From NCBI GenBank assembly GCA_965237445.1, contig OZ250142.1, positions 1,798,001 to 1,862,000 on the forward strand: DNA of 64,000 nt, given 5' to 3'. Positions within the stretch are counted from its first letter, which is position 1. Every line of letters starts with the position of its first letter. The position numbers were made by a program, and so were the translations under genes. A model generated the notes under the pieces. It was given only the letters and a program-made list of their open reading frames with translations, was not told the origin of the DNA and ran no database searches. Below are positions 16,928 through 24,894 of the stretch, piece by piece. This DNA is from G963668185 sp965237445 (lineage in GTDB: Bacteria > Chloroflexota > Dehalococcoidia > Lucifugimonadales > G963668185).

Positions 16928-17196
16928 TCAGAGGGTCTGCCTATTGCTGCGTTGCGTTGCCTAAGTTCGCCGAACACTTCTCGAGCAGGTACAACCCGGC
17001 CTTCGTCGGCCTCCTTGGCGCCCCTGCTGACGCCTTCACGCGTTTCGGCAAGCTCTTTCTCCGTTGCTTTGTCACGTTCGTCGAGCAACGTCAGAGCGCT
17101 TCCAAGTACGTCGTCCGTGGACGAGTATCTGCCAGACTCTACTTTACGTGTTATGCGGGCTAGGTTCTGCTCACTGACTGTAACGTTCATCTTCAT
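16924..17196 (-). CDS. parD: ParD/CopG-type antitoxin
   Basis: This antitoxin of about 90 residues should bind and neutralise the adjacent toxin and repress their shared promoter. The N-terminal ribbon-helix-helix region MNVTVSEQNLARITRKVESG is followed by YSSTDDVLGSALTLLDER, the usual dimer helix, and by a charged, likely disordered tail that would wrap the toxin. The start is taken at the ATG at 17196; the next Met (17190) is equally possible. The stop TGA and the toxin ATG overlap as ATGA, so translation is coupled. The upstream region contains the second direct repeat with a TATAAT, a likely promoter. Confidence 0.85.
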   Translation of the reverse strand: MKMNVTVSEQNLARITRKVESGRYSSTDDVLGSALTLLDERDKATEKELAETREGVSRGAKEADEGRVVPAREVFGELRQRNAAIGRPSE

Positions 17197-17271
17197 CACC
17201 GTAGACCTTAGTAGCTTGTTGATGTAGGCGATCGCGCTTACTCGATACGGTTGACCATCTGCCCTCCCACC

Positions 17272-17303
17272 GATTATATCGGCAGGCGTGCCAAGGGTGA
17301 AAC
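17272..17303. repeat. Direct repeat, copy 2 (upstream of parDE)
   Basis: This is the second copy of the roughly 32-base repeat described at 16548. Read on the minus strand it places TATAAT about 75 bases before the parD start, so it may serve as the parDE promoter. Confidence 0.7.
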
Positions 17304-17318
17304 AGGCGCGGGCGGCCT

Positions 17319-17355
17319 TTGCACGGGTACAGGGCGCACAATCTATAATCGAGGC
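17319..17355 (+). promoter_or_regulatory. acpS promoter with -10 box 6 bases before the ATG
   Basis: A perfect TATAAT lies at 17344-17349, with a weaker TTGCAC at 17319-17324 (19-base spacing). The acpS ATG begins at 17356, about where transcription should start, so the mRNA would be leaderless. No strong ribosome binding site is present, which agrees. Confidence 0.55.
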
Positions 17356-17733
17356 ATGCTTGTAACCGGCGTCGATATCATCGAGATCCCCCGGATACGC
17401 CGTGTGTACGAGCGATACGGGCGCCGGTTTCTGCGGCGCATCTACACTTCGGGCGAGATCAAGTACTGCCGGGGACGCCCGCCACAGCTCGCAAGCCGCT
17501 TCGCCGCGAAGGAAGCGGTGATGAAGGCGCTGGGCACCGGTGTGCGGGGCATCAGGTGGAAGGACGTGGAGATCGTTCGTATCGGCGGCCGCGCACCCAC
17601 GATTGAGCTTCACGGGACGGCGCTCAGAAGGGCGGACCGGATCGGCATCCTCAGCCTGGCCGTGTCGCTGACACATTCCAAGGAATACGCCGTCGCCTCG
17701 GTTGTCGGCGAGAGGCGTGATCCGGCCGGATAA
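17356..17733 (+). CDS. acpS: Holo-[acyl-carrier-protein] synthase
   Basis: AcpS transfers the 4'-phosphopantetheine arm of CoA to apo-acyl carrier protein for fatty acid synthesis. The 125-residue protein has the metal-binding VDIIEIPRI at 5-13 and the signature SRFAAKEAVMKALGTG near 45-60, plus the SLTHSKEYAVASVV closing strand. The start at 17356 matches the family N-terminus (MLVTGVDIIEI). The length is normal. It lies 19 bases upstream of nnr, a pairing seen in many bacteria. An upstream -10 box at 17344 suggests a leaderless message. Confidence 0.95.
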   Translation: MLVTGVDIIEIPRIRRVYERYGRRFLRRIYTSGEIKYCRGRPPQLASRFAAKEAVMKALGTGVRGIRWKDVEIVRIGGRAPTIELHGTALRRADRIGILSLAVSLTHSKEYAVASVVGERRDPAG

Positions 17734-17752
17734 GGGAGATACACCAGGGCAC

Positions 17753-19330
17753 ATGAAGATCGTTACCGCTTCGCAGATGCGGGAGATCGAGGCCCGCTCA
17801 GAAGCGGAGGAAGTGTCGACGGACGCGCTGATGGAGCGCGCCGGACTGGAAGCGGCCCGACGCGTCCGGTACCACGTGGGGCATCTGATAGGCGTTCCGA
17901 TCCTAGTGCTCGTGGGTCCCGGCAACAACGGCGGGGACGGACTCGTTGCCGCCCGGCGGCTGCATGCCTGGGGAGCGCGAGTCACGGCGGCACTGTGTAC
18001 TCGCCGGAGCGGGCCGGACCCCAAGGCAGACCGTCTGCGAGACTCGGGCGTTCCCGTTGTAGAAGCTTGGGACGAAGGCGGCGTTTCCAGACTGCAGGAA
18101 CTGCTGGCGCGAAGCCACGTGGTGATCGACGCGGTGCTCGGCACCGGAAGGTCCCGCCCAATCGGGGGCTACCTAAGAGAGGCACTGCTGGCCGTGAGAA
18201 GCGAACGGGAGCGGCGCCCCGAACTGCGGGTCATTGCGCTGGACGTGCCTTCCGGCCTGGACGCGGACACAGGCAGCGTGGACGAGGTCTGTCCGGGGGC
18301 CGACGTTACGGTGGCTTTCGGCTACGCCAAGGCCGGGCTTTTCCTGCATCCGGGCGCGGACAGAGTGGGCGCGGTCGAAGTCGTCGATATCGGCCTGCCT
18401 CCCGGGCTGGACGACGACGTGAGACTGCGGTTGATGACGGACGAGTGGGCGTCGGGCCAGCTTCCGCATAGGCATTCCGACGCTCATAAGGGGTCATTCG
18501 GCAAGACGCTGGTCGTGGCCGGATCCCGGAACTACGTGGGAGCAGCCTCCCTAGCGGCGGGCGGCGCAATGAGGGCAGGCGCCGGGCTTGTCACGGTCGC
18601 GGCGCCAGAGCGGCTGCAGGCGGCGATCATGTCTCGCTCGCCTGAGCCGACGTACCTGCCTCTGCCAGAGTCCGGCGTGGAGGCGGCGCGCATCGTGCTG
18701 GAAGCGGCGAGCGGATACGACGCCGTGTTGATCGGCTGCGGGTTGGGGCAGGCACCGGAGACGGCGGCGATGGCTAGAGAACTTCTGCTTTCGGGCGGCC
18801 TCGACCGGCCACTGGTTATAGACGCCGACGGGCTGAACGTACTGGCCCGTCTCGACGAAAACTGGGGCCGCATGATCGATGGTGCGGCGGTCCTTACGCC
18901 TCACGCCGGGGAGATGGCGCGCTTGCTGGGACGCTCGATCGATGATGTGCAGGCCGACCGTCTTTCGACCGCGATGGACTCGGCACGGGCCTGGGGTCAT
19001 GTAGTCGTGCTGAAGGGAGCGCACACGATCGTGGCGTCTCCTGACGGGGAAGGGGCAGTCAGCCCGTTCGCTAATCCCGGACTGGCTACGGCGGGGACCG
19101 GCGACGTGCTAGCGGGCGCAATCGCGGGGCTGCTTTCGCAGGGCGTCGCGCCGTTCGAGGCCGCAGTGCTGGGCGTGTACCTGCACGGCGCGGCCGGCGA
19201 GCGCGTGAGGCGTCGCCAAGGCACGTCCGGCGTGATCGCTTCCGACCTGCTGCCGGAGTTGCCTCGGGCGATCAAGGGATTGCGTAGATCGGGCCGTCAA
19301 CCGCAGAAGGCGTGCCGGTTCTTGTGCTGA
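17753..19330 (+). CDS. nnr: Bifunctional NAD(P)H-hydrate epimerase/dehydratase
   Basis: This enzyme repairs hydrated NAD(P)H. An N-terminal epimerase (YjeF_N, residues about 1-215) interconverts the R and S hydrates, and a C-terminal kinase-fold dehydratase (about 225-515) restores NAD(P)H using ADP or ATP. Visible motifs are VLVGPGNNGGDGLVAARRL and DVPSGLDADTG in the first domain, and HKGSFGKTLVVAGS, TPHAGEMARLLG and the nucleotide site NPGLATAGTGDVLAGAI in the second. The ATG at 17753 matches the usual start (MKIVTASQMREIE). The 525-residue length is normal for the fused form. It follows acpS closely. Confidence 0.95.
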   Translation: MKIVTASQMREIEARSEAEEVSTDALMERAGLEAARRVRYHVGHLIGVPILVLVGPGNNGGDGLVAARRLHAWGARVTAALCTRRSGPDPKADRLRDSGVPVVEAWDEGGVSRLQELLARSHVVIDAVLGTGRSRPIGGYLREALLAVRSERERRPELRVIALDVPSGLDADTGSVDEVCPGADVTVAFGYAKAGLFLHPGADRVGAVEVVDIGLPPGLDDDVRLRLMTDEWASGQLPHRHSDAHKGSFGKTLVVAGSRNYVGAASLAAGGAMRAGAGLVTVAAPERLQAAIMSRSPEPTYLPLPESGVEAARIVLEAASGYDAVLIGCGLGQAPETAAMARELLLSGGLDRPLVIDADGLNVLARLDENWGRMIDGAAVLTPHAGEMARLLGRSIDDVQADRLSTAMDSARAWGHVVVLKGAHTIVASPDGEGAVSPFANPGLATAGTGDVLAGAIAGLLSQGVAPFEAAVLGVYLHGAAGERVRRRQGTSGVIASDLLPELPRAIKGLRRSGRQPQKACRFLC

Positions 19331-19447
19331 AGCGTGCTGTCTACGAAGGCTGAGCTTGAGGTAAATCTGCGAATGAAATGAAGGCTATTCGGGTCATAGG
19401 GACCGTGAACCCTGTCTTTCCCGAAAACGGAAGAAGTGACAACGGGG

Positions 19448-19753
19448 TTAAGCGTGCTGGTATCGCCGCACCTTGATTTCAGACGCTCTTGCTCTCATCT
19501 GAGAGGCATCGTACCAAGCTTGCATTCGCAGTAGCATGTCCATGCTCACGCCGAATGCCTTTTCCACACGCAGTGCCATCTCGGGAGACAGGGAGGCATG
19601 TCCATTCAGCAGATCCGAAAGCGTTGCTCTTCGGACGCCCAGAACTTTGGCTGCCTTTGTAACGTTCAGCCCCAACTCCTCGATTATCTCAGTTCGGATG
19701 AAGTCGCCTGGGTGAGAAGGGGTCATATTTATCTTGATTCCCTCTTTAACCAT
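19448..19753 (-). CDS. higA: HigA-type antitoxin (XRE-family HTH)
   Basis: This antitoxin of the HigBA type II system is 101 residues long. Its core TPSHPGDFIRTEIIEELG and KAAKVLGVRRATLSDLLNG give the typical helix-turn-helix, followed by SPEMALRVEKAFGVSMDMLL and the family's MQAWYDASQMRA. The start ATG at 19753 overlaps the toxin stop as TAATG, so translation is coupled. HigA normally represses the shared promoter. Unlike parDE, the toxin gene comes first here, as is usual for higBA. Confidence 0.93.
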   Translation of the reverse strand: MVKEGIKINMTPSHPGDFIRTEIIEELGLNVTKAAKVLGVRRATLSDLLNGHASLSPEMALRVEKAFGVSMDMLLRMQAWYDASQMRARASEIKVRRYQHA

Positions 19754-20043
19754 TAGTGGTAGTCCTCCAAGTTCAAGCGGTCGATATAGTCGCCCTCTTC
19801 GTGAAACGTGATCCGCCAATTGCCGGATACCGAAACGCTCCATTCGCCCCGACGGGCACCTGCGAGCCTATGAACGCGCCAGCCGGGCGGTGCATCCGCA
19901 ACGAAACTGTCCATGTGCTCAGCCAGTATTATCGCAGTCAAGACCTTACGTGCCCGGTCAACCAGTTCATTCTGCAGGTAGCGGGTGCTATCGTTCTCGA
20001 TCAGCCAGCGCAATCCCCTGTGGCGGACAGAGCGAATGATCAT
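19753..20043 (-). CDS. higB: HigB-type toxin (RelE-like mRNA interferase)
   Basis: This toxin of 96 residues belongs to the HigB/RelE-fold group that cleaves mRNA on the ribosome. Supporting stretches are MIIRSVRHRGLRWLIEND at the start, RARKVLTAIILAEHMDSF, PPGWRVHRLAGARRGEWSV and the closing WRITFHEEGDYIDRLNLEDYH, which matches the family C-terminus. The ATG at 20043 is chosen because the homologous region begins there; two Met codons just upstream are possible. It overlaps higA by one base in a toxin-first operon. It appears intact, in contrast to the parE copy 3 kb away. Confidence 0.93.
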   Translation of the reverse strand: MIIRSVRHRGLRWLIENDSTRYLQNELVDRARKVLTAIILAEHMDSFVADAPPGWRVHRLAGARRGEWSVSVSGNWRITFHEEGDYIDRLNLEDYH

Positions 20044-20178
20044 ACTGCGAGTGTACGGCATCGCAGTACACATCTACAATTCACGATCTTCCCTGAGTTG
20101 GATTGGGTTCCATAAGCAGGATGGCAGATAGTCGACGAGCGTTTTGGACGGTGATTGCGTGGACCGCAATCGTGCGAG

Positions 20179-21447
20179 CTAGGCAGCCGTTCGCTTACCG
20201 TTAAGCATCGTCCCGATTGCTGTGTACCTTACGAGGTACCGATATGTGATTACTCCTAGGAGGCAGGTCAACGTGCACGCGGCCATGAACTTCATCTCTG
20301 CGCTCCAAGTGATGCCTGTCAGGTACTTCAGCCAGCCATGTCTGTCGAGGTGAGCGAGGTAGAAGGTCAGGAAGGTCACGACCGGCAGATGCATGATGTA
20401 AATCCAGTAGGATGAGTCGGCGAGCCAGCGCACCCAGGAGCGAGGCGTACGCAGGAAACGCTCGAAGAGCCCAATCAACCCCAAGCTGAACAGGACCGCG
20501 GAAGCGCCGTAACAGACGGTTTCGGCCAACTCAAGGGCCTGGACCGACCCGGCCTCTCCGCCCGAGTTGGACATCTCGTCTATGGCGCCGGACAGAACGA
20601 GGTGGGCGATGTAGATTGCTACTCCTGCAATCCACAGCGCGGCCAGCGTTCGAGAGCCCGTGAGCTTTTCAATGAGATCGCGCTTTGCATAGAGCCCGTA
20701 GCCGTAGAAGAAGAAGAGTGATGCGTACAGCACGTCCGGGACGTTCAGCGGCCAGACCGGCTTCGACTCGTCGTCGCCGCGAACTATCAGAAGGAGCACG
20801 GCCGATAGTGCCATGAGCAGGGGAGCGCGCGAGTAGACGGCCTTGCCCAAGAACCTGCCAACGGGAAGGAGGCGTTGCGGGCAAAGTGCCGATCGCATCT
20901 TCGCTTTCACAAAAGCCAAATGGAGGACCATCAGCGCGGCGTACATCAGCAGCAGGTAATAGAGGAACCACAGGTGTGCCACGAGGTCGCCGCTGGAGTC
21001 CAGGTCCTGCCGCGCCGAGAGCGCGTCTCTAACGGTGTCGAGAGAGATGTCGCCGTACCACCCGTAGACCCAGATGGGCGGGATGATCACGGCCATGACG
21101 GCTCCGAACAGCACCAGCGGCACGGCGATCCTCTTAAGCCTGTCTCGGATGAACATCGACGTTGGCCGGCGGTCCAGCACCAAGTGGGCGAAGAAGCCAG
21201 CCATCAGAAAGAACGCAGGCATCCGCCACGCGTGGATGAAGTCGAACACCAGCGCCAATAAGATCGACTGGTCGTCATCTGCCGGCCAGATGTACTCGAA
21301 GTCCGCTATGCGGGAGAAGTAAGGTAGCGATGCGTGCAACACGATACCCATCAGCATCGCGAAGCCTCTAAGGCCGTCGAGCCCGTGGTACCTTCGTACC
21401 TGGTCTGCGGGTGTCGGACACACTACCGAATCTTGCTGTGAAGGCAT
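20179..21447 (-). CDS. Acyltransferase 3 family membrane protein (OpgC/OafA-like)
   Basis: This multi-spanning membrane acyltransferase would move acyl groups onto a surface or periplasmic glycan. From the ATG at 21447 it has 422 residues. The opening YHGLDGLRGFAMLMGIVLH carries the family Arg/His pair, and about ten hydrophobic segments follow, including PAFFLMAGFFAHLVLDRR near residue 100 and WIYIMHLPVVTFLTFYLAHL near 330. The open frame extends upstream to 21687, but that part is repeat and IS sequence, so the shorter start is preferred. The start lies 35 bases from the IS end at 21483, so the insertion may have removed the native promoter. Confidence 0.88.
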   Translation of the reverse strand: MPSQQDSVVCPTPADQVRRYHGLDGLRGFAMLMGIVLHASLPYFSRIADFEYIWPADDDQSILLALVFDFIHAWRMPAFFLMAGFFAHLVLDRRPTSMFIRDRLKRIAVPLVLFGAVMAVIIPPIWVYGWYGDISLDTVRDALSARQDLDSSGDLVAHLWFLYYLLLMYAALMVLHLAFVKAKMRSALCPQRLLPVGRFLGKAVYSRAPLLMALSAVLLLIVRGDDESKPVWPLNVPDVLYASLFFFYGYGLYAKRDLIEKLTGSRTLAALWIAGVAIYIAHLVLSGAIDEMSNSGGEAGSVQALELAETVCYGASAVLFSLGLIGLFERFLRTPRSWVRWLADSSYWIYIMHLPVVTFLTFYLAHLDRHGWLKYLTGITWSAEMKFMAACTLTCLLGVITYRYLVRYTAIGTMLNGKRTAA

Positions 21448-21607
21448 GGTCCTGGCTGCTACCGGCCCGACTTGCCGCCCTAAGAGGGTGTCTAAGAAGC
21501 TACCTCTCACCTCAGCAGGTGGCCAAGGTAAGAGGCGTTCCTGTGGAAAACGCCGCTGTGACACCGGGGACTCACCCCCATCCCCTCGAGGGACTCGGGG
21601 CAGGCTC

Positions 21608-21626
21608 CTTCGGCTGCGCTCAGGGC
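21608..21626. repeat. Short dispersed repeat CTTCGGCTGCGCTCAGGGC
   Basis: This is the fourth copy of the 19-base family also found at 6063, 10051 and 10908, here inside the decayed IS5-type element. Its presence inside the IS shows that this repeat can move or be copied into other elements. Confidence 0.55.
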
Positions 21627-21702
21627 AAGCTCTAGCCATCCCCAGCAGACTGGGGGAAGGGACTTTTTGGGGCATCCTCCAAGGCAATAAAGCTCGGAAA
21701 GT

Positions 21703-21935
21703 GTCACATTCTGTAACATTTCGTAACTTTTCGTAGCTGGGAGTGTGTGGGAAAAGTTACGAACTTAAGCCGAATTGAATACGGTCTGTATACAGATCGA
21801 GCCATTTTGAGTAAAAATGTGACAGTCTCCCCATAGCTATGAGGGAGTTTGCGGGCAGGGAGCCGCGCTGTGCGAGGAGGCTCGCAGCGGCCCGATCGAT
21901 GTGTCCTGCAGAGTTCATGCGTCCATAATAGCACG
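21703..21935 (-). repeat. Dispersed repeat, copy 2: promoter-like end plus 10-bp iteron array
   Basis: The 10-base blocks are GTCACATTCT (21703), GTAACATTTC (21713) and GTAACTTTTC (21723), closed by GTAGCTGGGA (21733). The opposite end reads on the minus strand CGTGCTATTATGGACGCATG: a -10-like TATTAT and, 6 bases later, an ATG at 21918 that opens a 53-residue frame ending at 21757. Ends and orientation match copy 1 at 4981-5242 while the middles differ. The variable core of the blocks changes together within a copy (TTCC there, mainly TAAC here). Confidence 0.6.
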
Positions 21936-21986
21936 CGCGTTCGCAGAAGGGAAGGGAGTGGGTGGGGATCAGACGGCGGCGGCGGG

Positions 21987-22304
21987 TTAGTTGCGCAGTG
22001 CCTGGCCGAGCACATACCCGCCTTGGGGGACACGCATCCGGTCATGCACAGCGCCATGAACACGCTCCCAGGTCCCATCACGTCGCCAGGTGCGGAAGTA
22101 GTGGAACGTGGTCCGCCATGGAGGCAGATCGTGGGGGAGCATCCGCCACGCGCACCCGGTCCGCAGTACATAGCGGATAGCGTTGACCACCTCCCGCCGC
22201 GAGTACTTCAGTGGCCTCCCTCCAGGCTTGGGAGGTGGAAGAAGCGATTCCAACGGCTGCCATTCCCGGTCGCTCAGGTCGCTGGGATATGCATTGCGAG
22301 TCAT
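21987..22304 (-). pseudogene. IS5-family transposase, N-terminal fragment
   Basis: This 105-residue remnant matches the first third of IS5-type transposases: YPSDLSDREWQPLESLLPPP, GGRPLKYSRREVVNAIRYVL, TGCAWRMLPHDLPPW and YFRTWRRDGTWERV. The match stops near residue 95, and the frame ends a few codons later. The DDE catalytic domain is missing, so this copy cannot transpose by itself, although its inverted repeats could still be used by an intact relative. It reads inward from the right end of the element at 22374. Confidence 0.88.
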
Positions 22305-22315
22305 GATTCATGACT

Positions 22316-23368
22316 CTATGACCCTCCCGTCCATACCCCCAAGGGGAACAAGACACCCTTCTTAGACACGCTCTTAGAGCTTAGGTACTCACCTATGAAG
22401 GCACGGTCTTCATTGAACTGAGCCAGATCTTTCTCGGAGATGAAGGGGTTGTCAGCCGAGGCAGCGTCCAACGGCGTCGTGCCGAAGGCGTTTTTCGCGT
22501 TCAGGTCCGCTCCCGCCTCTACCAGGAAAACGACCATGTCCCTGATGCCGAAGAATGCTGCCCATTCGAGCGGCGTCCCTCGGGCCTCGTCCTTCGCTCT
22601 TATGTCGATGTCGGCACCATTTTCCAGAAGGACCCGCGCAATCTCACGTTCGTTCTTTAGAACGGCCAGGTGCAGGGCGGATGCGCCGGCAGCCGGTAGC
22701 CCCGGCGGTATGAATGCCTGGTTTGGGTCTGCGCCTGAATCCAACAGGCTATGTACAGCATCCAAGTCTTCACGGTCGATGGCTTCGAGCAGGGTAAGCT
22801 TGGGGTTGCTTCTTTTGCCGCCTGCTGCGTTCAGGTATTCCCTGACGAAGTCCCGGTTCTCATTGAGCTCTTGGAGGCCTTCCTTAGGAATGAAGGGGTT
22901 ATCGGCGTAGGCGGCGTCCAACGGCGTTGTGCCGAAGGCGTTCTTGGCGTTCAGGCCCGCACCCGAATCGACGAGAAGAACGACCATGTCCTTGATGCCA
23001 TAGAAGGATGCCCACTCGAGCGGCGGACCGTGGAATGGGTCCCGCGCGGCAATGTCGATTTCGGCGCCGCCTTCCAAGAGGATTTCGGCGATTTCACGGT
23101 TGTCGCTAATGACCGCCAAGTGCAGCGCAGAGGCCCCTGCAGCAGGCAGACCAGGCGGGATGAACGCCTTGTTGGGGTCCGCGCCGGACGAGATGTGGTC
23201 GCGCACGATTTCCACTCTTCCCTCGGCTATTGCGTCCAGCAAGGTCATACCGAGGGGCTTTGGGCCGCAGGCGAGAACCCCCGGAAATACCGTCACCGCT
23301 AAAGCAGCGAGGACAACGAAGATTCTAGTCCGTAATCTGGCGTTTTTCAGACTTCGCGCCAGGACCAT
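22316..23368 (-). CDS. Ankyrin-repeat lipoprotein, C-terminus altered by an IS insertion
   Basis: This secreted, membrane-anchored ankyrin protein has about 350 residues. A signal peptide ends in the lipobox GVLAC, with Cys as the acylated residue (about residue 28 from the ATG at 23368). Two copies of a ~145-residue block follow, each with TLLDAI/TLLEAI, an H-S-GADPNKAF-type stretch, ASALHLAV, GA-IDI and ALNAKNAFGTTPLDAA. Ankyrin repeats bind proteins; the partner is unknown. The last ~17 residues (VSKKGVLFPLGVWTGG) are encoded by the end of the IS at 22374, so the native C-terminus is lost. Several Met and GTG starts are possible; 23368 is chosen for the signal peptide. Confidence 0.8.
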   Translation of the reverse strand: MVLARSLKNARLRTRIFVVLAALAVTVFPGVLACGPKPLGMTLLDAIAEGRVEIVRDHISSGADPNKAFIPPGLPAAGASALHLAVISDNREIAEILLEGGAEIDIAARDPFHGPPLEWASFYGIKDMVVLLVDSGAGLNAKNAFGTTPLDAAYADNPFIPKEGLQELNENRDFVREYLNAAGGKRSNPKLTLLEAIDREDLDAVHSLLDSGADPNQAFIPPGLPAAGASALHLAVLKNEREIARVLLENGADIDIRAKDEARGTPLEWAAFFGIRDMVVFLVEAGADLNAKNAFGTTPLDAASADNPFISEKDLAQFNEDRAFIGEYLSSKSVSKKGVLFPLGVWTGGS

Positions 23369-23474
23369 CACTCCTCGTGGAGGCAGCATTGGACAAATTT
23401 GCCATTGCGAAGTCGCAATCTTTCTCCTCTGTCTGTTCGAGTGCCGAAGTGGGGAAGCGGGACTGACCGGAGGT

Positions 23475-23819
23475 CTAGGAGCGTGACGGGTGCCGGAGCC
23501 GGCTGCGGAGCATTTCGTTCTCTTCCTGGAGACGCTCAATCTCTGCCTCTGCCTCGCGTACCTGCACCAGGAGCTTGAGGACCACTTCAACGCCGGCGAG
23601 GTTGACGCCCAAGTCGTCCATCAGGCCCCGGATGTGCTGCACGCGAGCGACATCACGCCGGGAGTATACGCGCTGATTCCCGGGAGTCCTGGCTGGCGAG
23701 ACTAGCCCCAGGCGCTCGTAATATCGCAGCGTCTGAGTGCGGACGCCGATCATCCTTGCCGCCACGCTGATGACGAACACCGGCTCGTCTGAGTCAATGA
23801 TGTCTCTGTGCTCGAACAT
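23475..23819 (-). CDS. hspR: MerR-family heat-shock repressor HspR
   Basis: HspR represses chaperone genes such as dnaK/dnaJ in Actinobacteria and Chloroflexi. The 114-residue protein has the MerR winged helix with VISVAARMIGVRTQTLRYYE (about 15-34), RLGLVSPARTPGNQRVYSRR and DVARVQHIRGLMDDLGVNL, followed by a coiled coil (EAEIERLQEENEMLRSRL). A CAGGAG precedes the ATG. It is 16 bases downstream of a dnaJ/cbpA gene in the same orientation, the gene order found in HspR regulons, where HspR needs DnaK to bind DNA. I could not make out a convincing HAIR operator upstream. Confidence 0.9.
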   Translation of the reverse strand: MFEHRDIIDSDEPVFVISVAARMIGVRTQTLRYYERLGLVSPARTPGNQRVYSRRDVARVQHIRGLMDDLGVNLAGVEVVLKLLVQVREAEAEIERLQEENEMLRSRLRHPSRS

Positions 23820-23835
23820 GCTCCTGCCTCTGCGC

Positions 23836-24699
23836 TTAGCTGACCGCCTTGAGCTTTTCGACGAGTTCCCTCTGCTCGCCGGACAGGTCCTTCGGAAGCT
23901 GGGGCCTGAGCGTAACGAAGAGGGCGCCTTTCTTGTCGGGGGTTTTCAGCGCCGGCATGCCGCGTCCGGAGAGGCGGATGCGCTGGCCGTTCTGGCTGCC
24001 TGCGGGTACTTTGAGGCTCACCCTACCTGCGATGGTGTCCACTTCGGCCTCTCCGCCCAGCAGCGCGTCAAACATGGATATATTGACGTCGGTGTACAGG
24101 TCTGGGCCGCGGCGCCTGAACCTGGCGTGGGGAAGGACCGTAGTTTCGACTTGAAGCTCCTGGTCCTGTGCGGGCCTGACGGTGACTATGGAGCCGGTGT
24201 CCACGCCCGGTGGAATCCTGACCTCGAATCTACGCGTGCCTCCAGTGTCTGTAAGAGCAATGGTGCGAAGCGCGCCATGAAAGGCTTCCTCGAGTGACAA
24301 TTCGACCTGCGTAGTCAGGCGAGACGGCCTTGTGGAGTACCTGCCGCCGCTTCCGTAACCGCCGAAGAGATCGCCTACATCGCCGAATAGGTCGTAGCTG
24401 TGCCGTCGGGACCCACCGTAGCCTGACGTGTGTCTTCCGAAAGGCGATCCGGCGGCTGCCCGCTCTTCGAACTGGTCAGCGTGTTTCCATTGGTCACCGT
24501 ACTTGTTGTACTTCTCACGTGTTTCCGCGTCGGAAAGTACTTCGTACGCCTCATTGATTTCCTTGAACTTTGAGGAGGCATCTTCGTTTCCCGGATTCAG
24601 GTCCGGGTGAAACTGGCGTGCCAGCTTGCGATAAGACTGCCGAATGGTCTTTTCGTCGGAGTCTCTGGATACACCCAGCACGTCGTAGTAGTCGGCCAT
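23836..24699 (-). CDS. cbpA: DnaJ-type co-chaperone (CbpA-like, no zinc finger)
   Basis: This J-domain co-chaperone stimulates DnaK ATPase. The 287-residue protein has a J domain (1-70) with the HPD tripeptide at 31-33, a Gly/Ser/Tyr-rich linker (about 85-125), and the two C-terminal beta domains with VELSLEEAFHGA, RIPPGVDTGSIVTV and VPAGSQNGQRIRLSGRGMP. It lacks the CxxCxGxG zinc fingers, which makes it a type II (CbpA-like) protein. It forms an operon with hspR (16-base gap). No dnaK or grpE is visible here, so these lie elsewhere. Confidence 0.92.
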   Translation of the reverse strand: MADYYDVLGVSRDSDEKTIRQSYRKLARQFHPDLNPGNEDASSKFKEINEAYEVLSDAETREKYNKYGDQWKHADQFEERAAAGSPFGRHTSGYGGSRRHSYDLFGDVGDLFGGYGSGGRYSTRPSRLTTQVELSLEEAFHGALRTIALTDTGGTRRFEVRIPPGVDTGSIVTVRPAQDQELQVETTVLPHARFRRRGPDLYTDVNISMFDALLGGEAEVDTIAGRVSLKVPAGSQNGQRIRLSGRGMPALKTPDKKGALFVTLRPQLPKDLSGEQRELVEKLKAVS

Positions 24700-24894
24700 T
24701 CTCTGAAGTCCCGGTCCCTTTGCGGTAGTGTTCCGATCTTAGCATGATGTTGTATCACAGTGGCACTTAAGTTATAGTCCAGCAATATAAGTAACCTGAT
24801 TCTGCCACGCCAGTTAGTCACGTTTTGAGAGCAAGGAGCACAACAAAATGGAGCACCTTGCATTGGAGGACCATTCTATGGAGGAGGTCCGAAA

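Larger units (their letters stand above)
21483..22374 (-). mobile_element. Decayed IS5-family element with terminal inverted repeats
   Basis: The sequence CTAAGAGGGTGTCTAAGAAG (21480-21499) is mirrored with one mismatch at 22358-22377. Taking the element as 21483-22374 (892 bp), it is flanked by a TA on both sides, consistent with the TA target duplication of IS5 relatives. Inside, only the N-terminal third of a transposase is left (21987-22304). The rest of the interior is unrelated sequence, including the dispersed repeat at 21703-21935. The right end interrupts the C-terminus of the ankyrin gene. Confidence 0.75.

Noticed and set aside
16924..18144. Long minus-strand frame running from the antitoxin through acpS and nnr
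   Set aside because: Only its last 90 codons (ParD) have family features; the rest is antisense to nnr and acpS.
24700..24894. HAIR or CIRCE operator upstream of dnaJ-hspR
   Set aside because: An ACTTAAGT palindrome and some loosely similar bases are present, but neither consensus can be read with acceptable spacing.
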